Source: Roseobacter sp. (GTDB lineage Bacteria; Pseudomonadota; Alphaproteobacteria; Rhodobacterales; Rhodobacteraceae). From it: 64,000 bases of DNA. Below, piece after piece: positions 44,731 through 54,692 of the stretch. The notes beneath the pieces were generated by a model. It was given only the letters and a program-made list of their open reading frames with translations, was not told the origin of the DNA and searched no databases. The stretch is taken from NCBI GenBank assembly GCA_002731875.1, contig PCCY01000028.1, forward strand, positions 1-64,000. The letters are read 5' to 3'. Within the stretch, counting starts at the first letter, position 1. Each line of letters opens with the position of its first letter. The position numbers and the translations under genes are program-made.

Positions 44731-46575
44731 ATGAAAGCCAAAGGTAACAGCATCACGAAAACCGCAGTCTGGGGGCTGATGGGCCTTTTGGTGTTGGGTC
44801 TGGGTGGCTTTGGCGCAGTGAGTTTCACCGGCAACATACGCACCGTTGGCACCGTCGGCGACAAGCCGATTTCGGTCGATCAGTATGCACGAGAGCTGCA
44901 ACAGCAAATCCGCGCCATCGAAGCACAGACCAACGAGCCGTTGAGCTTTCAACAAGCGCAGACCATCGGCCTTGACCGCGCCGTGTTGCAGCGGCTTGTG
45001 CGGTTGCGGGCTTTGGATAACGAGGCCGATCAAATGGGCCTGTCGATCGGCGATGAGAACCTGCGCGAACGGATCGTGGAAATATCGTCCTTTCAGGGAA
45101 TCGACGGAAAGTTTGACCGCGAGGGATATCGCTATGCGCTTCAGCAAGCAGGGCTGAGCGAAGCCGCCTTCGAGATATCCTTGCGCGAGGAAGCCGGGCG
45201 CGCGCTGTTGCAGCAAGCGATCACCGCTGGCGTCGACATGCCGTCGGTGTATGCCAACACCCTGATCAACTATGTCGCTGAAAAGCGCAGTTTTACCTGG
45301 GCCAAACTGACGCAGGATGATTTGACCACGCCGCTTGGCGAGCCGACCGACGAAGAGCTCAAGACCTACTACGACGATAACGCCGGGATGTTCATGCTTC
45401 CGGCAAGCAAATCCATCACCTATGTCACGTTGTCACCGCAAGATTTGCTGGACGAGGTGGAGGTCAGCGACGAAGAACTGCGACAGGCCTATGACGATCG
45501 TTCCTCAGAGTACAACCAACCCGAGCGTCGGTTGGTAGAGCGATTGGTTTTCCAGAATCAGGAGGCAGCGGATCAGGCAGCCGCAGCCCTTGAGGTCGGA
45601 GGCACTACGTTTGAAACCCTGGTCGAGGAGCGCGGTCTGGCGCTTGCAGATATCGACATGGGGGACGTCAGCAAAGACGAACTCGGGGCGGCAGGAGACA
45701 GCGTTTTCGCAGCTCAGGTAACTGATATCGTCGGGCCTGTGCCTACCAACCTGGGACCGGCCCTGTTTCGGGTAAATGGTGTATTACCTGCGCTGGAGAC
45801 CTCGTTCGAGGAGGCGCGCCCGACGTTGCAGCAAGATCTGGCCGCAGACCGTGCCGGACGCCTGGTCGAGGTCAAGGCCCGCGAACTTGATGACCAGCTT
45901 GCAGGGGGTGCCAGCCTTGAGCAGATCGCCGAGGACAGCAAGATGACCCTTCACACCATAGAGTGGACCCAGGACAGCACCGAGGATATTGCCGCCTATG
46001 CGGGGTTCCGCGAAGCGGCCGCGGGGCTGAAGGAAAGCGACTTTCCGAAAATCAGCCAGCTGGATGACGGCAGCATCTATGCGATGCGCCTTGATGGCAC
46101 CAAGCCCGAACGTCCGAACCCGTTCGAAGACGCTCGGGATCTGGTCAAAGCCGACTGGATGGCAGACCAGCTTATCGCGGCGTTGACCGCCCAAGCCAAA
46201 ACGCTGCAAAAGCAGCTGGTCGATGGGGCCGATTTCGAAGCTGTCGGTCTGACACCCACAATCACCGAGGGACAGACCCGCGACGCGTTCATCGAGGGTG
46301 CGCCCGAAGCTTTCATGTCCGAGGTATTCAAGGCAACGCCGGGTGACGTTCAGGTGGTCGAGGGTGACGACAGCGTGGTTCTGGTGCGGCTTGATGATAT
46401 TTCTCAGCCGGATGAGAACGCCAAGACGCAGCAGCTTCTTGAACAGTTGGGTACCCAATTGAACACCCAGCTCGCCGATGATGTATTTGCGCTTTATGCG
46501 GCGGATGTCGTGCGCCGATCCAGCCCGCAGATTGATCAGCAAGCGATCAACGCGGTTCATGTGAATTTCCCATAA
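44731..46575 (+). CDS. PpiD-like periplasmic folding chaperone (SurA/peptidylprolyl isomerase type)
   Basis: A 614-residue membrane-anchored chaperone that helps secreted proteins fold. One N-terminal membrane helix (VWGLMGLLVLGLGGFGAV) is followed by the SurA-N type segment GDKPISVDQYARELQQQI and LVRLRALDNEADQMG. A parvulin-like region at about 230-370 is weak in the active-site residues, as in PpiD. The C-terminal part is helical and acidic. The start at MKAKGNSITKT has AAGGGATAAG upstream. trpE begins 12 bases after the stop, so both are likely in one transcript. Confidence 0.88.
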   Translation: MKAKGNSITKTAVWGLMGLLVLGLGGFGAVSFTGNIRTVGTVGDKPISVDQYARELQQQIRAIEAQTNEPLSFQQAQTIGLDRAVLQRLVRLRALDNEADQMGLSIGDENLRERIVEISSFQGIDGKFDREGYRYALQQAGLSEAAFEISLREEAGRALLQQAITAGVDMPSVYANTLINYVAEKRSFTWAKLTQDDLTTPLGEPTDEELKTYYDDNAGMFMLPASKSITYVTLSPQDLLDEVEVSDEELRQAYDDRSSEYNQPERRLVERLVFQNQEAADQAAAALEVGGTTFETLVEERGLALADIDMGDVSKDELGAAGDSVFAAQVTDIVGPVPTNLGPALFRVNGVLPALETSFEEARPTLQQDLAADRAGRLVEVKARELDDQLAGGASLEQIAEDSKMTLHTIEWTQDSTEDIAAYAGFREAAAGLKESDFPKISQLDDGSIYAMRLDGTKPERPNPFEDARDLVKADWMADQLIAALTAQAKTLQKQLVDGADFEAVGLTPTITEGQTRDAFIEGAPEAFMSEVFKATPGDVQVVEGDDSVVLVRLDDISQPDENAKTQQLLEQLGTQLNTQLADDVFALYAADVVRRSSPQIDQQAINAVHVNFP

Positions 46576-46587
46576 GCTAGGCTGCCC

Positions 46588-48102
46588 ATGACCCTGACCC
46601 CCGATTTTGACAGCTTTGCCGCAGGGTATGCAGCGGGCAAGAACCAGATTGTCTATACCCGGCTGGCCGCAGATCTGGACACGCCGGTGTCCTTGATGCT
46701 CAAGCTGACCGGTGCTGCGCAGAATGCCTTTGTGCTGGAATCCGTGACGGGCGGCGAGGTTCGTGGACGCTATTCTATCATCGGCATGAAACCGGACCTG
46801 ATCTGGCGCTGTCGCGGCACCGCATCGGCGGTTAACCGTGCCGCACGATATGATGCCGACGCCTTTGAAGATGCACCAGGCGATCCGTTGGATGCCTTGC
46901 GTGCCTTGATCGCGGAATCGCGGATCGATCTTCCCGGTGACCTGCCTCAGGCCGCGGCCGGTCTGTTTGGCTATCTGGGGTATGACATGATCCGGCTGAT
47001 CGAACACCTGCCGAATGTGAACCCCGATCCATTGGGGTTGCCCGATGCCATGATGGTGCGCCCGTCGGTCATTGCCGTGTTGGACGGGGTAAAGGGCGAG
47101 GTCACGATCGTGTCCCCCGCCTGGGTGTCTGACGGTCAATCCGCCAAAGCTGCTTATGCGCAGGCCGCAGAGCGCGTGATGGACGCGGTACGCGATCTCG
47201 AACGGTCGATGCCGGGTGCCAGTCGTGATTTGGGCGAAGCACATGAAGAATCGTCGCCGGTAAGCAACTTTACCCGCGAGGAATATAAATCGGCAGTCGA
47301 AAAGGCGCGAGAGTATATAGTCGCGGGTGACATATTTCAGGTGGTCCCCTCGCAACGATGGGCGCAGGGGTTTTCGCAACCACCTTTCGCACTTTACCGC
47401 AGCCTTCGGCGGACCAACCCGTCGCCCTTCATGTTTTATTTCAACTTCGGCGATTTTCACGTGGTCGGGGCCAGTCCGGAAATCCTGGTGCGGGTGTTTG
47501 GCAACGAAATAACCATTCGCCCCGTGGCAGGCACACGCCGCCGCGGAGCCACCCCCGAAGAAGACCGCGCGCTTGAAGCAGACCTCCTGGCGGACCAGAA
47601 AGAACTGGCGGAGCACCTTATGCTGCTGGACCTCGGTCGTAACGACGTCGGCCGCGTCGCCAAGATCGGCACCGTACGCCCGACCGAAGAATTCATCGTC
47701 GAACGCTATAGCCACGTCATGCATATTGTATCGAACGTGGTGGGCGAACTGCGTGAAGACCGCGATGCGTTGGATGCGTTCTTTGCCGGTATGCCAGCCG
47801 GAACGGTTTCAGGTGCCCCCAAGGTCCGGGCGATGGAAATTATCGACGAGCTTGAGCCGGAAAAGCGCGGGCTCTATGGCGGCGGCGTCGGGTACTTCAG
47901 TGCTGGCGGCGACATGGACATGTGCATCGCTTTGCGCACCGCCGTGATCAAGGACAATACCTTGTATATTCAGGCAGGTGGTGGCGTTGTTTACGACAGT
48001 GACCCCGAAGCCGAATACATGGAAACGGTCCATAAATCCGATGCGATCCGCCGTGCCGCGGCTGATGCTGCGCGGTTTGCCGGCCAAGGGAACACCTCAT
48101 AA
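46588..48102 (+). CDS. trpE: Anthranilate synthase component I
   Basis: Uses chorismate and TrpG-derived ammonia to form anthranilate, opening tryptophan synthesis. The 504 residues include the tryptophan feedback motif region FVLESVTGGEVRGRYS (LES) and the catalytic chorismate-binding blocks FQVVPSQRWAQGF, IRPVAGTRRRGATPEEDRA, MLLDLGRNDVGRVA and GTVSGAPKVRAMEII. trpG is 3 kb downstream, separated by two other genes. No leader peptide or attenuator fits in the 12-base gap, so control is probably feedback on the enzyme or by an upstream promoter. Confidence 0.96.
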   Translation: MTLTPDFDSFAAGYAAGKNQIVYTRLAADLDTPVSLMLKLTGAAQNAFVLESVTGGEVRGRYSIIGMKPDLIWRCRGTASAVNRAARYDADAFEDAPGDPLDALRALIAESRIDLPGDLPQAAAGLFGYLGYDMIRLIEHLPNVNPDPLGLPDAMMVRPSVIAVLDGVKGEVTIVSPAWVSDGQSAKAAYAQAAERVMDAVRDLERSMPGASRDLGEAHEESSPVSNFTREEYKSAVEKAREYIVAGDIFQVVPSQRWAQGFSQPPFALYRSLRRTNPSPFMFYFNFGDFHVVGASPEILVRVFGNEITIRPVAGTRRRGATPEEDRALEADLLADQKELAEHLMLLDLGRNDVGRVAKIGTVRPTEEFIVERYSHVMHIVSNVVGELREDRDALDAFFAGMPAGTVSGAPKVRAMEIIDELEPEKRGLYGGGVGYFSAGGDMDMCIALRTAVIKDNTLYIQAGGGVVYDSDPEAEYMETVHKSDAIRRAAADAARFAGQGNTS

Positions 48103-49142
48103 TGCCCAACCAAGCCCCTTTTGAAATTTCGGATCAAAAGGTTGTTCCGGGGACAAGGGCGCAGATCGACCTCCCGATTTCCACTCTGCCCGATCATACA
48201 CCTGTCGGCCTGTCGCTAGAGGTCGTTCACGGCAAACGCCAGGGCCCGACGATGTTTGTCAGTGCCGCTGTGCATGGCGACGAATTGATCGGAGTCGAAA
48301 TCGTCCGCCGGCTGTTGCGCGCCCCCCAGCTCAAATCATTACGAGGCACGCTGCTGGTGATACCGGTGGTCAACTCGTTCGGGTTTCTGAACCGGTCGCG
48401 CTATCTGCCCGACCGGCGCGATTTGAACCGGTGTTTTCCGGGGCATCCGTCTGGGTCACTGGGATCTCGACTGGCGCATATCTTTCTGAACGAAGTCGTG
48501 CTGCGTTGCGATTTCGGCATCGACCTGCATTCGGCAGCGATCCACCGCACCAACCTGCCTCAGGTGCGCATTTCACCCTCTGATCCAGTGACGCGCCGTA
48601 TGGCAATCAACTTTGCCGCACCGGTGGTGCTGACATCGCCGCTGCGCGATGGATCGTTGCGCGCCGTCGCGGCGGCCAAGGGAACACCGGTTTTGCTGTA
48701 CGAAGCGGGTGAAGGGCTGCGGTTCGATGAAATGGCCGTGCGGGCCGGCGTGGCAGGTATTCTGCGGGTGATGCGGGCCGAAGACATGTTGCCCGCCAAA
48801 GGTATCGCGTCGTCGCGCCGTCAGCCCCATGTCTGCTCGAGCTCCAGTTGGTTGCGTGCCCCCGTTGGAGGTCTCTTGCGTACCTTTCGCGCTGAAGGCG
48901 AAACAGTCGCGGCCGGCGACGCACTGGCCACTGTATCCGACCCGTTTGGAAAGACAGAAACGGACATCGTTGCACCGCATGACGGCATCCTGATCGGTCG
49001 TGCCATTCTGCCGGTGGTCAACGAGGGTGACGCGGTGTTTCACCTGGCCAAGTTGTTACCACGGGCCGTGGCAAATACCGTAGAGGACATGATCACGCAG
49101 CTTGAAAGCGATCCCCTTTTTGACGAGGACGAGATTATCTAG
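48102..49142 (+). CDS. Succinylglutamate desuccinylase/aspartoacylase family protein
   Basis: A 346-residue zinc deacylase with a carboxypeptidase fold. Metal ligands are HGDE in SAAVHGDELIGVEI and His in IDLHSAAIHRTNLPQ; the catalytic Glu is in LLYEAGEGLRFDE. The C-terminal 90 residues form a barrel that resembles a biotinyl-lipoyl-like fold (VGGLLRTFRAEGETVAAGDAL), as in AstE/ASPA relatives. The substrate is unknown. Its start overlaps the trpE stop by one base, so it is cotranslated with trpE although I know of no biochemical link. Confidence 0.87.
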   Translation: MPNQAPFEISDQKVVPGTRAQIDLPISTLPDHTPVGLSLEVVHGKRQGPTMFVSAAVHGDELIGVEIVRRLLRAPQLKSLRGTLLVIPVVNSFGFLNRSRYLPDRRDLNRCFPGHPSGSLGSRLAHIFLNEVVLRCDFGIDLHSAAIHRTNLPQVRISPSDPVTRRMAINFAAPVVLTSPLRDGSLRAVAAAKGTPVLLYEAGEGLRFDEMAVRAGVAGILRVMRAEDMLPAKGIASSRRQPHVCSSSSWLRAPVGGLLRTFRAEGETVAAGDALATVSDPFGKTETDIVAPHDGILIGRAILPVVNEGDAVFHLAKLLPRAVANTVEDMITQLESDPLFDEDEII

Positions 49143-49160
49143 CGGTTCGCAACGTCTGCT

Positions 49161-50975
49161 TCATTCAGTCATCTGGCTTTGCAACACCGCTGAAATCGGT
49201 GCCAGCGCAACCTGGCTTGCCCGATCCTGCAAGCCCCAAACCAGTAGCGCAGAGATCGTTTCGGGACGCATCCGTCCCAGCATGATCACCGATCCTTCTA
49301 TGCCTGCCTTGAATGCTGCCTGGTCCAAAAAGCGGCGGATTACCGTCGGCGTCTGATCCTTGCTGTCAAAGTCCCGAAAGATCGCCGCGGCGGGTACGCC
49401 GTTCTTGACTGCCAGCTTGGGCATGGTGTTCAGCCCCTTGTCCTGCGTGACAAGCCCGTATCCGCCCTGCTCAAGGATCGCCGTGACCTGATCTGCGACT
49501 TCGCGGTTCGGCTGAAGGCCCGTGCGGTTTCCTTCCAGCACGCCGACGACTTCGGGCATTCGGGCGAACGCGACCCCTAACGTCGTTTCCGCATCGGCGG
49601 GCCGGGCGCCTTCAGGCAAATCGACCATTGCCAAGACCTCGAAACCCTCGTCGCGATAAATGCGCATGCGCTCTGCCGCGTCCGGAAGGGACACGTCAAC
49701 GGCAAAGCTGATCGAATAGGGAAAACTGCGCAGTGCGGCAATTCCTACCTCGCCCCCATCAAGGTCGCTGCCGGAGTCCATCAACAAGATGCCCATCAGC
49801 GGTTTGTCTTCGGGATTGGCGAAGGGTTGGCTGTAGCGTTTGATCGCGCGCGCCCCACCTGCGGTCGCTTGCGGCGTGACGGTCGGCGCGGTCTCGGCTG
49901 ACAAAGCCGTTGGCAGGCGGTTGACCGTCACCCCGGTGTCGCGGTCCGATGTGATCGAAGCCGGTGCACCGATGGTCGGGCGTCCTTGGGTATCCACCGG
50001 GTCGGGCGCAACAGTCGGGGCGCGAAGCGCGCCGTCATCGGCCAGGTTTGCACGGTCGGACACGGGCGCGTCTACTGCTACACCAGGCGAAGCGTCAGGT
50101 GTAGCGTCACGCGCCGGGACAGGTGCCGCGGGTTCTGTCAGAACTGCCACGGCGTCAGGTGCAGAAGGTTCCATCGGGGCGAGTGCCATCGGGTTGGGCA
50201 AGACGGGGGCGTCCGAGCCAATGACGGGCAAGTTGGTTTCGGGCGCGCTCGACGGCGTCGGGCGTTCGATGTTGCGCGTCGCGTCGGGTAATACTCTGGG
50301 GGCGGTAACCTGCGGCTGCATGGCCGTGTCAGGTGCAACTGCAACGGTCCCCTGCGGTGTCACCATGTTGCCTGGTGGGGCCACCTTTGAACTGCGAACC
50401 GCCGTTTTTTCCGTCAGATCGTCAGACATCAATTCCTGAGTAAGCGTATCAAGCGGCGGCACCGAGGCTTCGGGTGCTTCTTGCGACGCATCTATATCGT
50501 TTGCAATCGCTGCAACGACCTCGCTTTGCGTGGTTTCGGCAACCTGGTTTGAAATTTCCTCGGGGGCCTGCGCGTTTTCCGCAGGCGCGCGATCACCGGA
50601 AGGAGCGTCGGGGGCTATAGTTACGGCGGGGTTGACAGGTTCAGCGGTTTCCTCGGATGCAGCTTGCTCGGCGGCGGCCGCAGGCGCGACGGGTTTGATC
50701 GGTTCGTCGTCTGCCGCAGGCGTGGCAGGTTCGACCGGTTCGGCAGGTTGGACCGGTTCGGCGGGTTTTACCGGTTCGGCGGGTTTTACCGGTTCGGCGG
50801 GTTTTACCGGGACAATCGGGTCTGACACGTCGCGATCGGTTCGGACAGGACCGTCGGCTTTCACCTCGGCTTGTTCCAGCGTCGGGCCCATCGGTATCAA
50901 AAACGACACAAAACCGGCCACGACAACACTGAAGACGCCACCAATCAGGATGCCAGCAATGAATCCGCGTGCCAT
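49161..50975 (-). CDS. Divergent polysaccharide deacetylase family protein
   Basis: A 604-residue membrane-anchored protein. MARGFIAGILIGGVFSVVVAGFVSFLI is an N-terminal anchor. Residues of about 45-360 form a long Pro, Ala, Glu and Val-rich linker that begins with the repeat VKPAEP. The C-terminal 230 residues are the YibQ/DUF610 deacetylase fold: LMGILLMDSGSDLDGGEVG, YSISFAVDVSLPDAAERMRI and GYGLVTQDKGLN. Such proteins are thought to act on envelope glycans near the division machinery. The start at 50975 is at the anchor; the track's 70 upstream residues are not convincing. Confidence 0.87.
   Translation of the reverse strand: MARGFIAGILIGGVFSVVVAGFVSFLIPMGPTLEQAEVKADGPVRTDRDVSDPIVPVKPAEPVKPAEPVKPAEPVQPAEPVEPATPAADDEPIKPVAPAAAAEQAASEETAEPVNPAVTIAPDAPSGDRAPAENAQAPEEISNQVAETTQSEVVAAIANDIDASQEAPEASVPPLDTLTQELMSDDLTEKTAVRSSKVAPPGNMVTPQGTVAVAPDTAMQPQVTAPRVLPDATRNIERPTPSSAPETNLPVIGSDAPVLPNPMALAPMEPSAPDAVAVLTEPAAPVPARDATPDASPGVAVDAPVSDRANLADDGALRAPTVAPDPVDTQGRPTIGAPASITSDRDTGVTVNRLPTALSAETAPTVTPQATAGGARAIKRYSQPFANPEDKPLMGILLMDSGSDLDGGEVGIAALRSFPYSISFAVDVSLPDAAERMRIYRDEGFEVLAMVDLPEGARPADAETTLGVAFARMPEVVGVLEGNRTGLQPNREVADQVTAILEQGGYGLVTQDKGLNTMPKLAVKNGVPAAAIFRDFDSKDQTPTVIRRFLDQAAFKAGIEGSVIMLGRMRPETISALLVWGLQDRASQVALAPISAVLQSQMTE
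50737..50808. repeat. 18-bp in-frame tandem repeat inside the deacetylase gene
   Basis: Three identical copies of GGTTCGGCGGGTTTTACC (50755-50808) follow a 15-of-18 copy (50737-50754). On the coding strand they encode VKPAEP. The unit is six codons, so copy-number change would shorten or lengthen the periplasmic linker without a frameshift. Confidence 0.9.
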
Positions 50976-51134
50976 ATTATGATCGCTCCTGTTTTTGTTC
51001 CGGATTGCGTGGCTCTGGGGCCACCTGCCCTTGACGATGGGTCTTAAGCCTGAACATGTACTGCCCAACGTTATACCGCGTTTTTGCGCAGTTCCTCTAG
51101 CCCTAAACCCAGCCTCAATACAAAGAATTACCAA

Positions 51135-51716
51135 ATGCTGCTGCTGATAGATAATTACGACAGTTTCACCTATAACCTCGTTCACTATCTGGGCGACCTG
51201 GGGGCCGAGGTCGACATCCGCCGCAATGACGCAATCGACGTGCAGGCGGCGATGGCGCTGAACCCTGCGGGTATCATTCTATCGCCGGGGCCATGCGACC
51301 CTGACCAGGCGGGTATCTGTCTGGCCCTGACGGCGGCTGCGGCAGAAACGCATACCCCTTTGTTAGGAGTTTGCCTGGGGCATCAGACGCTGGGGCAAGC
51401 TTTTGGTGGCAAGGTCGTTCGGGCCAATGATATCGTGCATGGCAAGATGGGCCAGATGCACCACAAGGGCCGTGGCATTTTTGCGGGCCTCCCCTCACCC
51501 TTCGCGGCGACGCGCTATCATTCACTGGTTGTCGACCGCGCCACCCTGCCTGACTGCCTCGAGGTCACGGCAGAACTTGAAGACGGTACGATTATGGGAT
51601 TGCAGCACCGTGACCTGCCGTTGCACGGGGTGCAGTTCCACCCTGAATCGATCCGATCCGAACACGGGCACAAGATGCTGCAAAACTTTCTGAACGATAT
51701 AAAGGTGCCGGCATGA
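51135..51716 (+). CDS. trpG: Anthranilate synthase component II (glutamine amidotransferase)
   Basis: Releases ammonia from glutamine for TrpE. The 193 residues show the class I amidotransferase triad: Cys in [17 protein letters not shown] and the His-Glu pair in [14 protein letters not shown]. The start at [15 protein letters not shown] is universal in this family, so the track's 17-residue extension is dropped. It is followed by trpD with an ATGA overlap. Confidence 0.96.
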   Translation: MLLLIDNYDSFTYNLVHYLGDLGAEVDIRRNDAIDVQAAMALNPAGIILSPGPCDPDQAGICLALTAAAAETHTPLLGVCLGHQTLGQAFGGKVVRANDIVHGKMGQMHHKGRGIFAGLPSPFAATRYHSLVVDRATLPDCLEVTAELEDGTIMGLQHRDLPLHGVQFHPESIRSEHGHKMLQNFLNDIKVPA

Positions 51717-52732
51717 GCGACGCATTGAAACCGCTGATTGATGCCGCGGCCAACGGCCCATTGAGTCGCGCGCAGGCTGAAGATGCGTTCGAGATTCTAT
51801 TTGATGGCGAAGCCACCCCCAGCCAGATTGGCGGTTTCCTGATGGCCCTGCGCACCCGTGGCGAGACAGTGGACGAATATGCCGCCGCCGCCCATGTCAT
51901 GCGTGCCAAATGCCATCCGGTTGTCGCCCCTGATGGTGCCATGGACATCGTCGGCACCGGAGGCGACGGAAAAGGCACGCTGAACATTTCAACCGCAACC
52001 GCGTTCGTCGTCGCCGGTGCGGGGGTCGTTGTTGCCAAGCACGGCAACCGGAACCTGAGCTCGAAGTCCGGCACTGCCGATGCGATGACCCAGATGGGGA
52101 TCAAGGTGATGGTTGGCCCGAAAGTGGTCGAGGCTGCGCTGCGCGAGGCTGGCATCGGCTTCATGATGGCCCCGATGCATCACCCCGCCATCGCGCATGT
52201 GATGCCAACCCGGTCCGAACTGGGCACCCGAACCATCTTCAACATCCTCGGGCCGCTGACCAATCCTGCAAGCGTTAAGCGCCAGCTGACCGGGGCCTAC
52301 CGCCGCGATCTGATACGCCCTATGGCAGAAACGCTGGGTACACTAGGGTCCGAAAAAGCGTGGTTGGTGCACGGGTCCGACGGTACGGATGAACTGACCA
52401 TCGCGGGCGTAAGCTGGGTGGCGGCGTTGAACCCCGACGGGACGGTCACCGAGATGGAAATCCACCCCGAAGATGCCGGCCTGCCGGTTCATCCGTTTGA
52501 AGACATCATAGGCGGCAACCCCGAGGAAAACGCCCGTGCCCTCGGTGCCTTGCTTGATGGCACTGCGTCGGCCTACCGTGATGCGGTGCTGTTGAATTTA
52601 GCCGCCGCCTTGGTCATTGCCGATGCCGTCCCGAATCTGAAGGCAGGTGTCGAAATGGCCCGCCACAGCATCGACAGTGGTGCCGCTCGTGACAAGGTCA
52701 CCCAAGTCGCGCGCATCACCCAGACTGCATGA
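51713..52732 (+). CDS. trpD: Anthranilate phosphoribosyltransferase
   Basis: Joins anthranilate and PRPP. The 339 residues include [20 protein letters not shown] (PRPP loop), [20 protein letters not shown] and [21 protein letters not shown], a normal length and order. Both ends overlap neighbours as ATGA: trpG before it and ung after it. Confidence 0.97.
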   Translation: MSDALKPLIDAAANGPLSRAQAEDAFEILFDGEATPSQIGGFLMALRTRGETVDEYAAAAHVMRAKCHPVVAPDGAMDIVGTGGDGKGTLNISTATAFVVAGAGVVVAKHGNRNLSSKSGTADAMTQMGIKVMVGPKVVEAALREAGIGFMMAPMHHPAIAHVMPTRSELGTRTIFNILGPLTNPASVKRQLTGAYRRDLIRPMAETLGTLGSEKAWLVHGSDGTDELTIAGVSWVAALNPDGTVTEMEIHPEDAGLPVHPFEDIIGGNPEENARALGALLDGTASAYRDAVLLNLAAALVIADAVPNLKAGVEMARHSIDSGAARDKVTQVARITQTA

Positions 52733-53397
52733 CCGCGCTTGATCTGTCCCGGCTTGGTGCCTGGCGCGATCTGCCCTTTTTTGACGACACGCTTCCCGCC
52801 ATCCAAGCCGCATTGGCAAAGGATGAGCGCATGTTCCTGCCCCCTGCACCTCAGGTTTTCGCGGCGTTGGAGCATACCCAGCCCGATGACGTTCAAGTGG
52901 TCATCCTGGGTCAAGACCCCTATCCCACGCCCGGCCATGCCCACGGGCTTGCATTTTCGGCCTCTGCCGACACCGCCCCGCTACCGCGTTCTTTGTGCAA
53001 TATTTTCAAAGAGATGCGAGACGACATTGGCGTCGCGCCTCAACATGCCGATCTTCGGTTCTGGGCGGATCAAGGCGTGCTTTTGCTGAACGCCGCGTTG
53101 ACCGTCCCCGCGGGTCAGGCCGGTGGCCATGCCCAATTGGGATGGCAGGGCCTGACGGCACAGGTACTTGCACGGCTGGCTGACCGCCCCCGTGCCTACC
53201 TACTATGGGGAAGGCCAGCCCAAAAGGCGGCTAAGGCCGTGGATGGCACCGTCAACTTCAAGCTTGAAACCCCGCACCCTTCGCCACTATCCGCACGCCG
53301 CGGCTTTTTTGGTTCGCGTCCGTTTTCCCGTACGAATGACTGGTTGCATGCCCAAGGCCAAAACTGCATAGAATGGGCAACCCCGGAGACAACATGA
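52729..53397 (+). CDS. ung: Uracil-DNA glycosylase, family 1
   Basis: Removes uracil from DNA. The 222 residues have the water-activating motif [19 protein letters not shown], the family 1 SLCNIFKEM and LLLNAALTV, and the DNA-intercalation loop [18 protein letters not shown]. The length is normal. It lies between trpD and trpC, overlapping both by four bases, an unusual place for a DNA repair gene. It must be made whenever the trp genes are made unless an internal promoter exists, and I see none. Confidence 0.95.
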   Translation: MTALDLSRLGAWRDLPFFDDTLPAIQAALAKDERMFLPPAPQVFAALEHTQPDDVQVVILGQDPYPTPGHAHGLAFSASADTAPLPRSLCNIFKEMRDDIGVAPQHADLRFWADQGVLLLNAALTVPAGQAGGHAQLGWQGLTAQVLARLADRPRAYLLWGRPAQKAAKAVDGTVNFKLETPHPSPLSARRGFFGSRPFSRTNDWLHAQGQNCIEWATPETT

Positions 53398-54218
53398 CTG
53401 ACACTTCAGACGGCACCATCCTAGACAAGATCAAAGCATACAAACTGGAAGAAATCGCCGCCGACAAAGCCGCGAAACCGCTTGAGGCGGTCGAGGCAGA
53501 CGCCCGCGCTGCATCACCGGTCCGCCCTTTTTCGGACGCTCTCTTTGACGCTTCGCGAGAAGGCTATGGGCTGATCGCGGAAGTCAAGAAGGCCAGCCCG
53601 TCAAAGGGACTTATTCGCGCGGATTTCGACCCGGCTGCAATCGCCTCCGCTTATGCGGCCGGAGGGGCGACCTGCTTGTCCGTCCTCACCGATACACCCA
53701 GCTTTCAGGGGTCTAAAAAATATCTGACCGCCGCCCGCGATGCCTGCTCTTTGCCGGTTTTGCGCAAGGATTTTATGTATGACACCTATCAGGTCGCCGA
53801 AGCCCGCGCGCTTGGGGCTGATTGCATCTTGATCATCATGGCCTCGGTCAGCGACGAACAGGCGATCGAACTTGAAGATGCCGCCGCGTATTGGGGCATG
53901 GATGCGTTGATCGAGGTCCACGACAAGGCGGAACTTGATCGGGCAGGTCTTTTGAAAAGCCGGATGATCGGTATAAACAATCGCAACCTCAGGACCTTCG
54001 AGACCACTCTGGACACCACACGCGCACTGTCGAAACACGTGGATGTAGAAAAGATGATTGTGTCGGAAAGTGGTCTCAACACCCCTGCCGACCTGGCAGA
54101 GATGGCCAAATACGGGGCGCGTGTCTTTCTGATCGGCGAAAGCCTGATGCGTCAGACCAACATCGAAACCGCCACGCGGAACCTGCTGACCAATCCACTT
54201 CGTCCCGGAGGCATGTAA
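53394..54218 (+). CDS. trpC: Indole-3-glycerol phosphate synthase
   Basis: Ring-closing step of tryptophan synthesis. The 274-residue TIM barrel has the typical start [18 protein letters not shown], the catalytic Lys in [35 protein letters not shown] and [18 protein letters not shown]. There is no fused TrpF domain. The start at [10 protein letters not shown] overlaps the ung stop in ATGA. moaC begins at the next base after its stop codon. Confidence 0.96.
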   Translation: MTDTSDGTILDKIKAYKLEEIAADKAAKPLEAVEADARAASPVRPFSDALFDASREGYGLIAEVKKASPSKGLIRADFDPAAIASAYAAGGATCLSVLTDTPSFQGSKKYLTAARDACSLPVLRKDFMYDTYQVAEARALGADCILIIMASVSDEQAIELEDAAAYWGMDALIEVHDKAELDRAGLLKSRMIGINNRNLRTFETTLDTTRALSKHVDVEKMIVSESGLNTPADLAEMAKYGARVFLIGESLMRQTNIETATRNLLTNPLRPGGM

Positions 54219-54692
54219 ATGGCGCTGACGCATTTTGACGGAAAGGGCGACGCGCACATGGTCGATGTATCCGACAAGGCCGTGACATCGCGCATAGCCG
54301 TTGCCGAAAACTACATAAAGATGCGGCCGGAAACTTTTGATATCATTGCGGAAGGAAAATCCAAAAAGGGCGACGTGCTGGGCGTTGCCCGTTTGGCCGG
54401 GATCATGGCTGCCAAACGCACGGCCGATCTGATACCGCTGTGCCATCCGTTACCGATCACCAAGGTGTCAATTGAACTGACCCCCGACCCGGAATTACCC
54501 GGTTTCCGCATTGAGGCCACCGTCAAGACCACCGGTCAGACCGGCGTCGAGATGGAAGCACTGACAGCCGCCTCCGTCACGGCGCTGACGGTTTACGACA
54601 TGGCCAAGGCAGTGGACAAGGCGATGGAGATCGGCGGTCTGCGCGTGGTCTTGAAGGACGGCGGCAAATCCGGGCGCTTTGTTGCAGCATGA
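54219..54692 (+). CDS. moaC: Cyclic pyranopterin monophosphate synthase
   Basis: Second step of molybdenum cofactor synthesis. The 157 residues show the whole family pattern: [54 protein letters not shown] and [11 protein letters not shown]. It is packed against trpC (no gap) and moeA (ATGA overlap), so tryptophan and molybdopterin genes share a transcript. Confidence 0.97.
   Translation: MALTHFDGKGDAHMVDVSDKAVTSRIAVAENYIKMRPETFDIIAEGKSKKGDVLGVARLAGIMAAKRTADLIPLCHPLPITKVSIELTPDPELPGFRIEATVKTTGQTGVEMEALTAASVTALTVYDMAKAVDKAMEIGGLRVVLKDGGKSGRFVAA

Noticed and set aside
46576-46587. Tryptophan attenuator before trpE
   Set aside because: The gap is 12 bases, too short for a leader peptide and alternative stems.
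45784-47724. 646-aa open frame on the minus strand across the chaperone gene and trpE
   Set aside because: It is antisense to two genes with clear family motifs and crosses their junction; its composition is that of a shadow frame in GC-rich DNA, and it has no recognisable domain.
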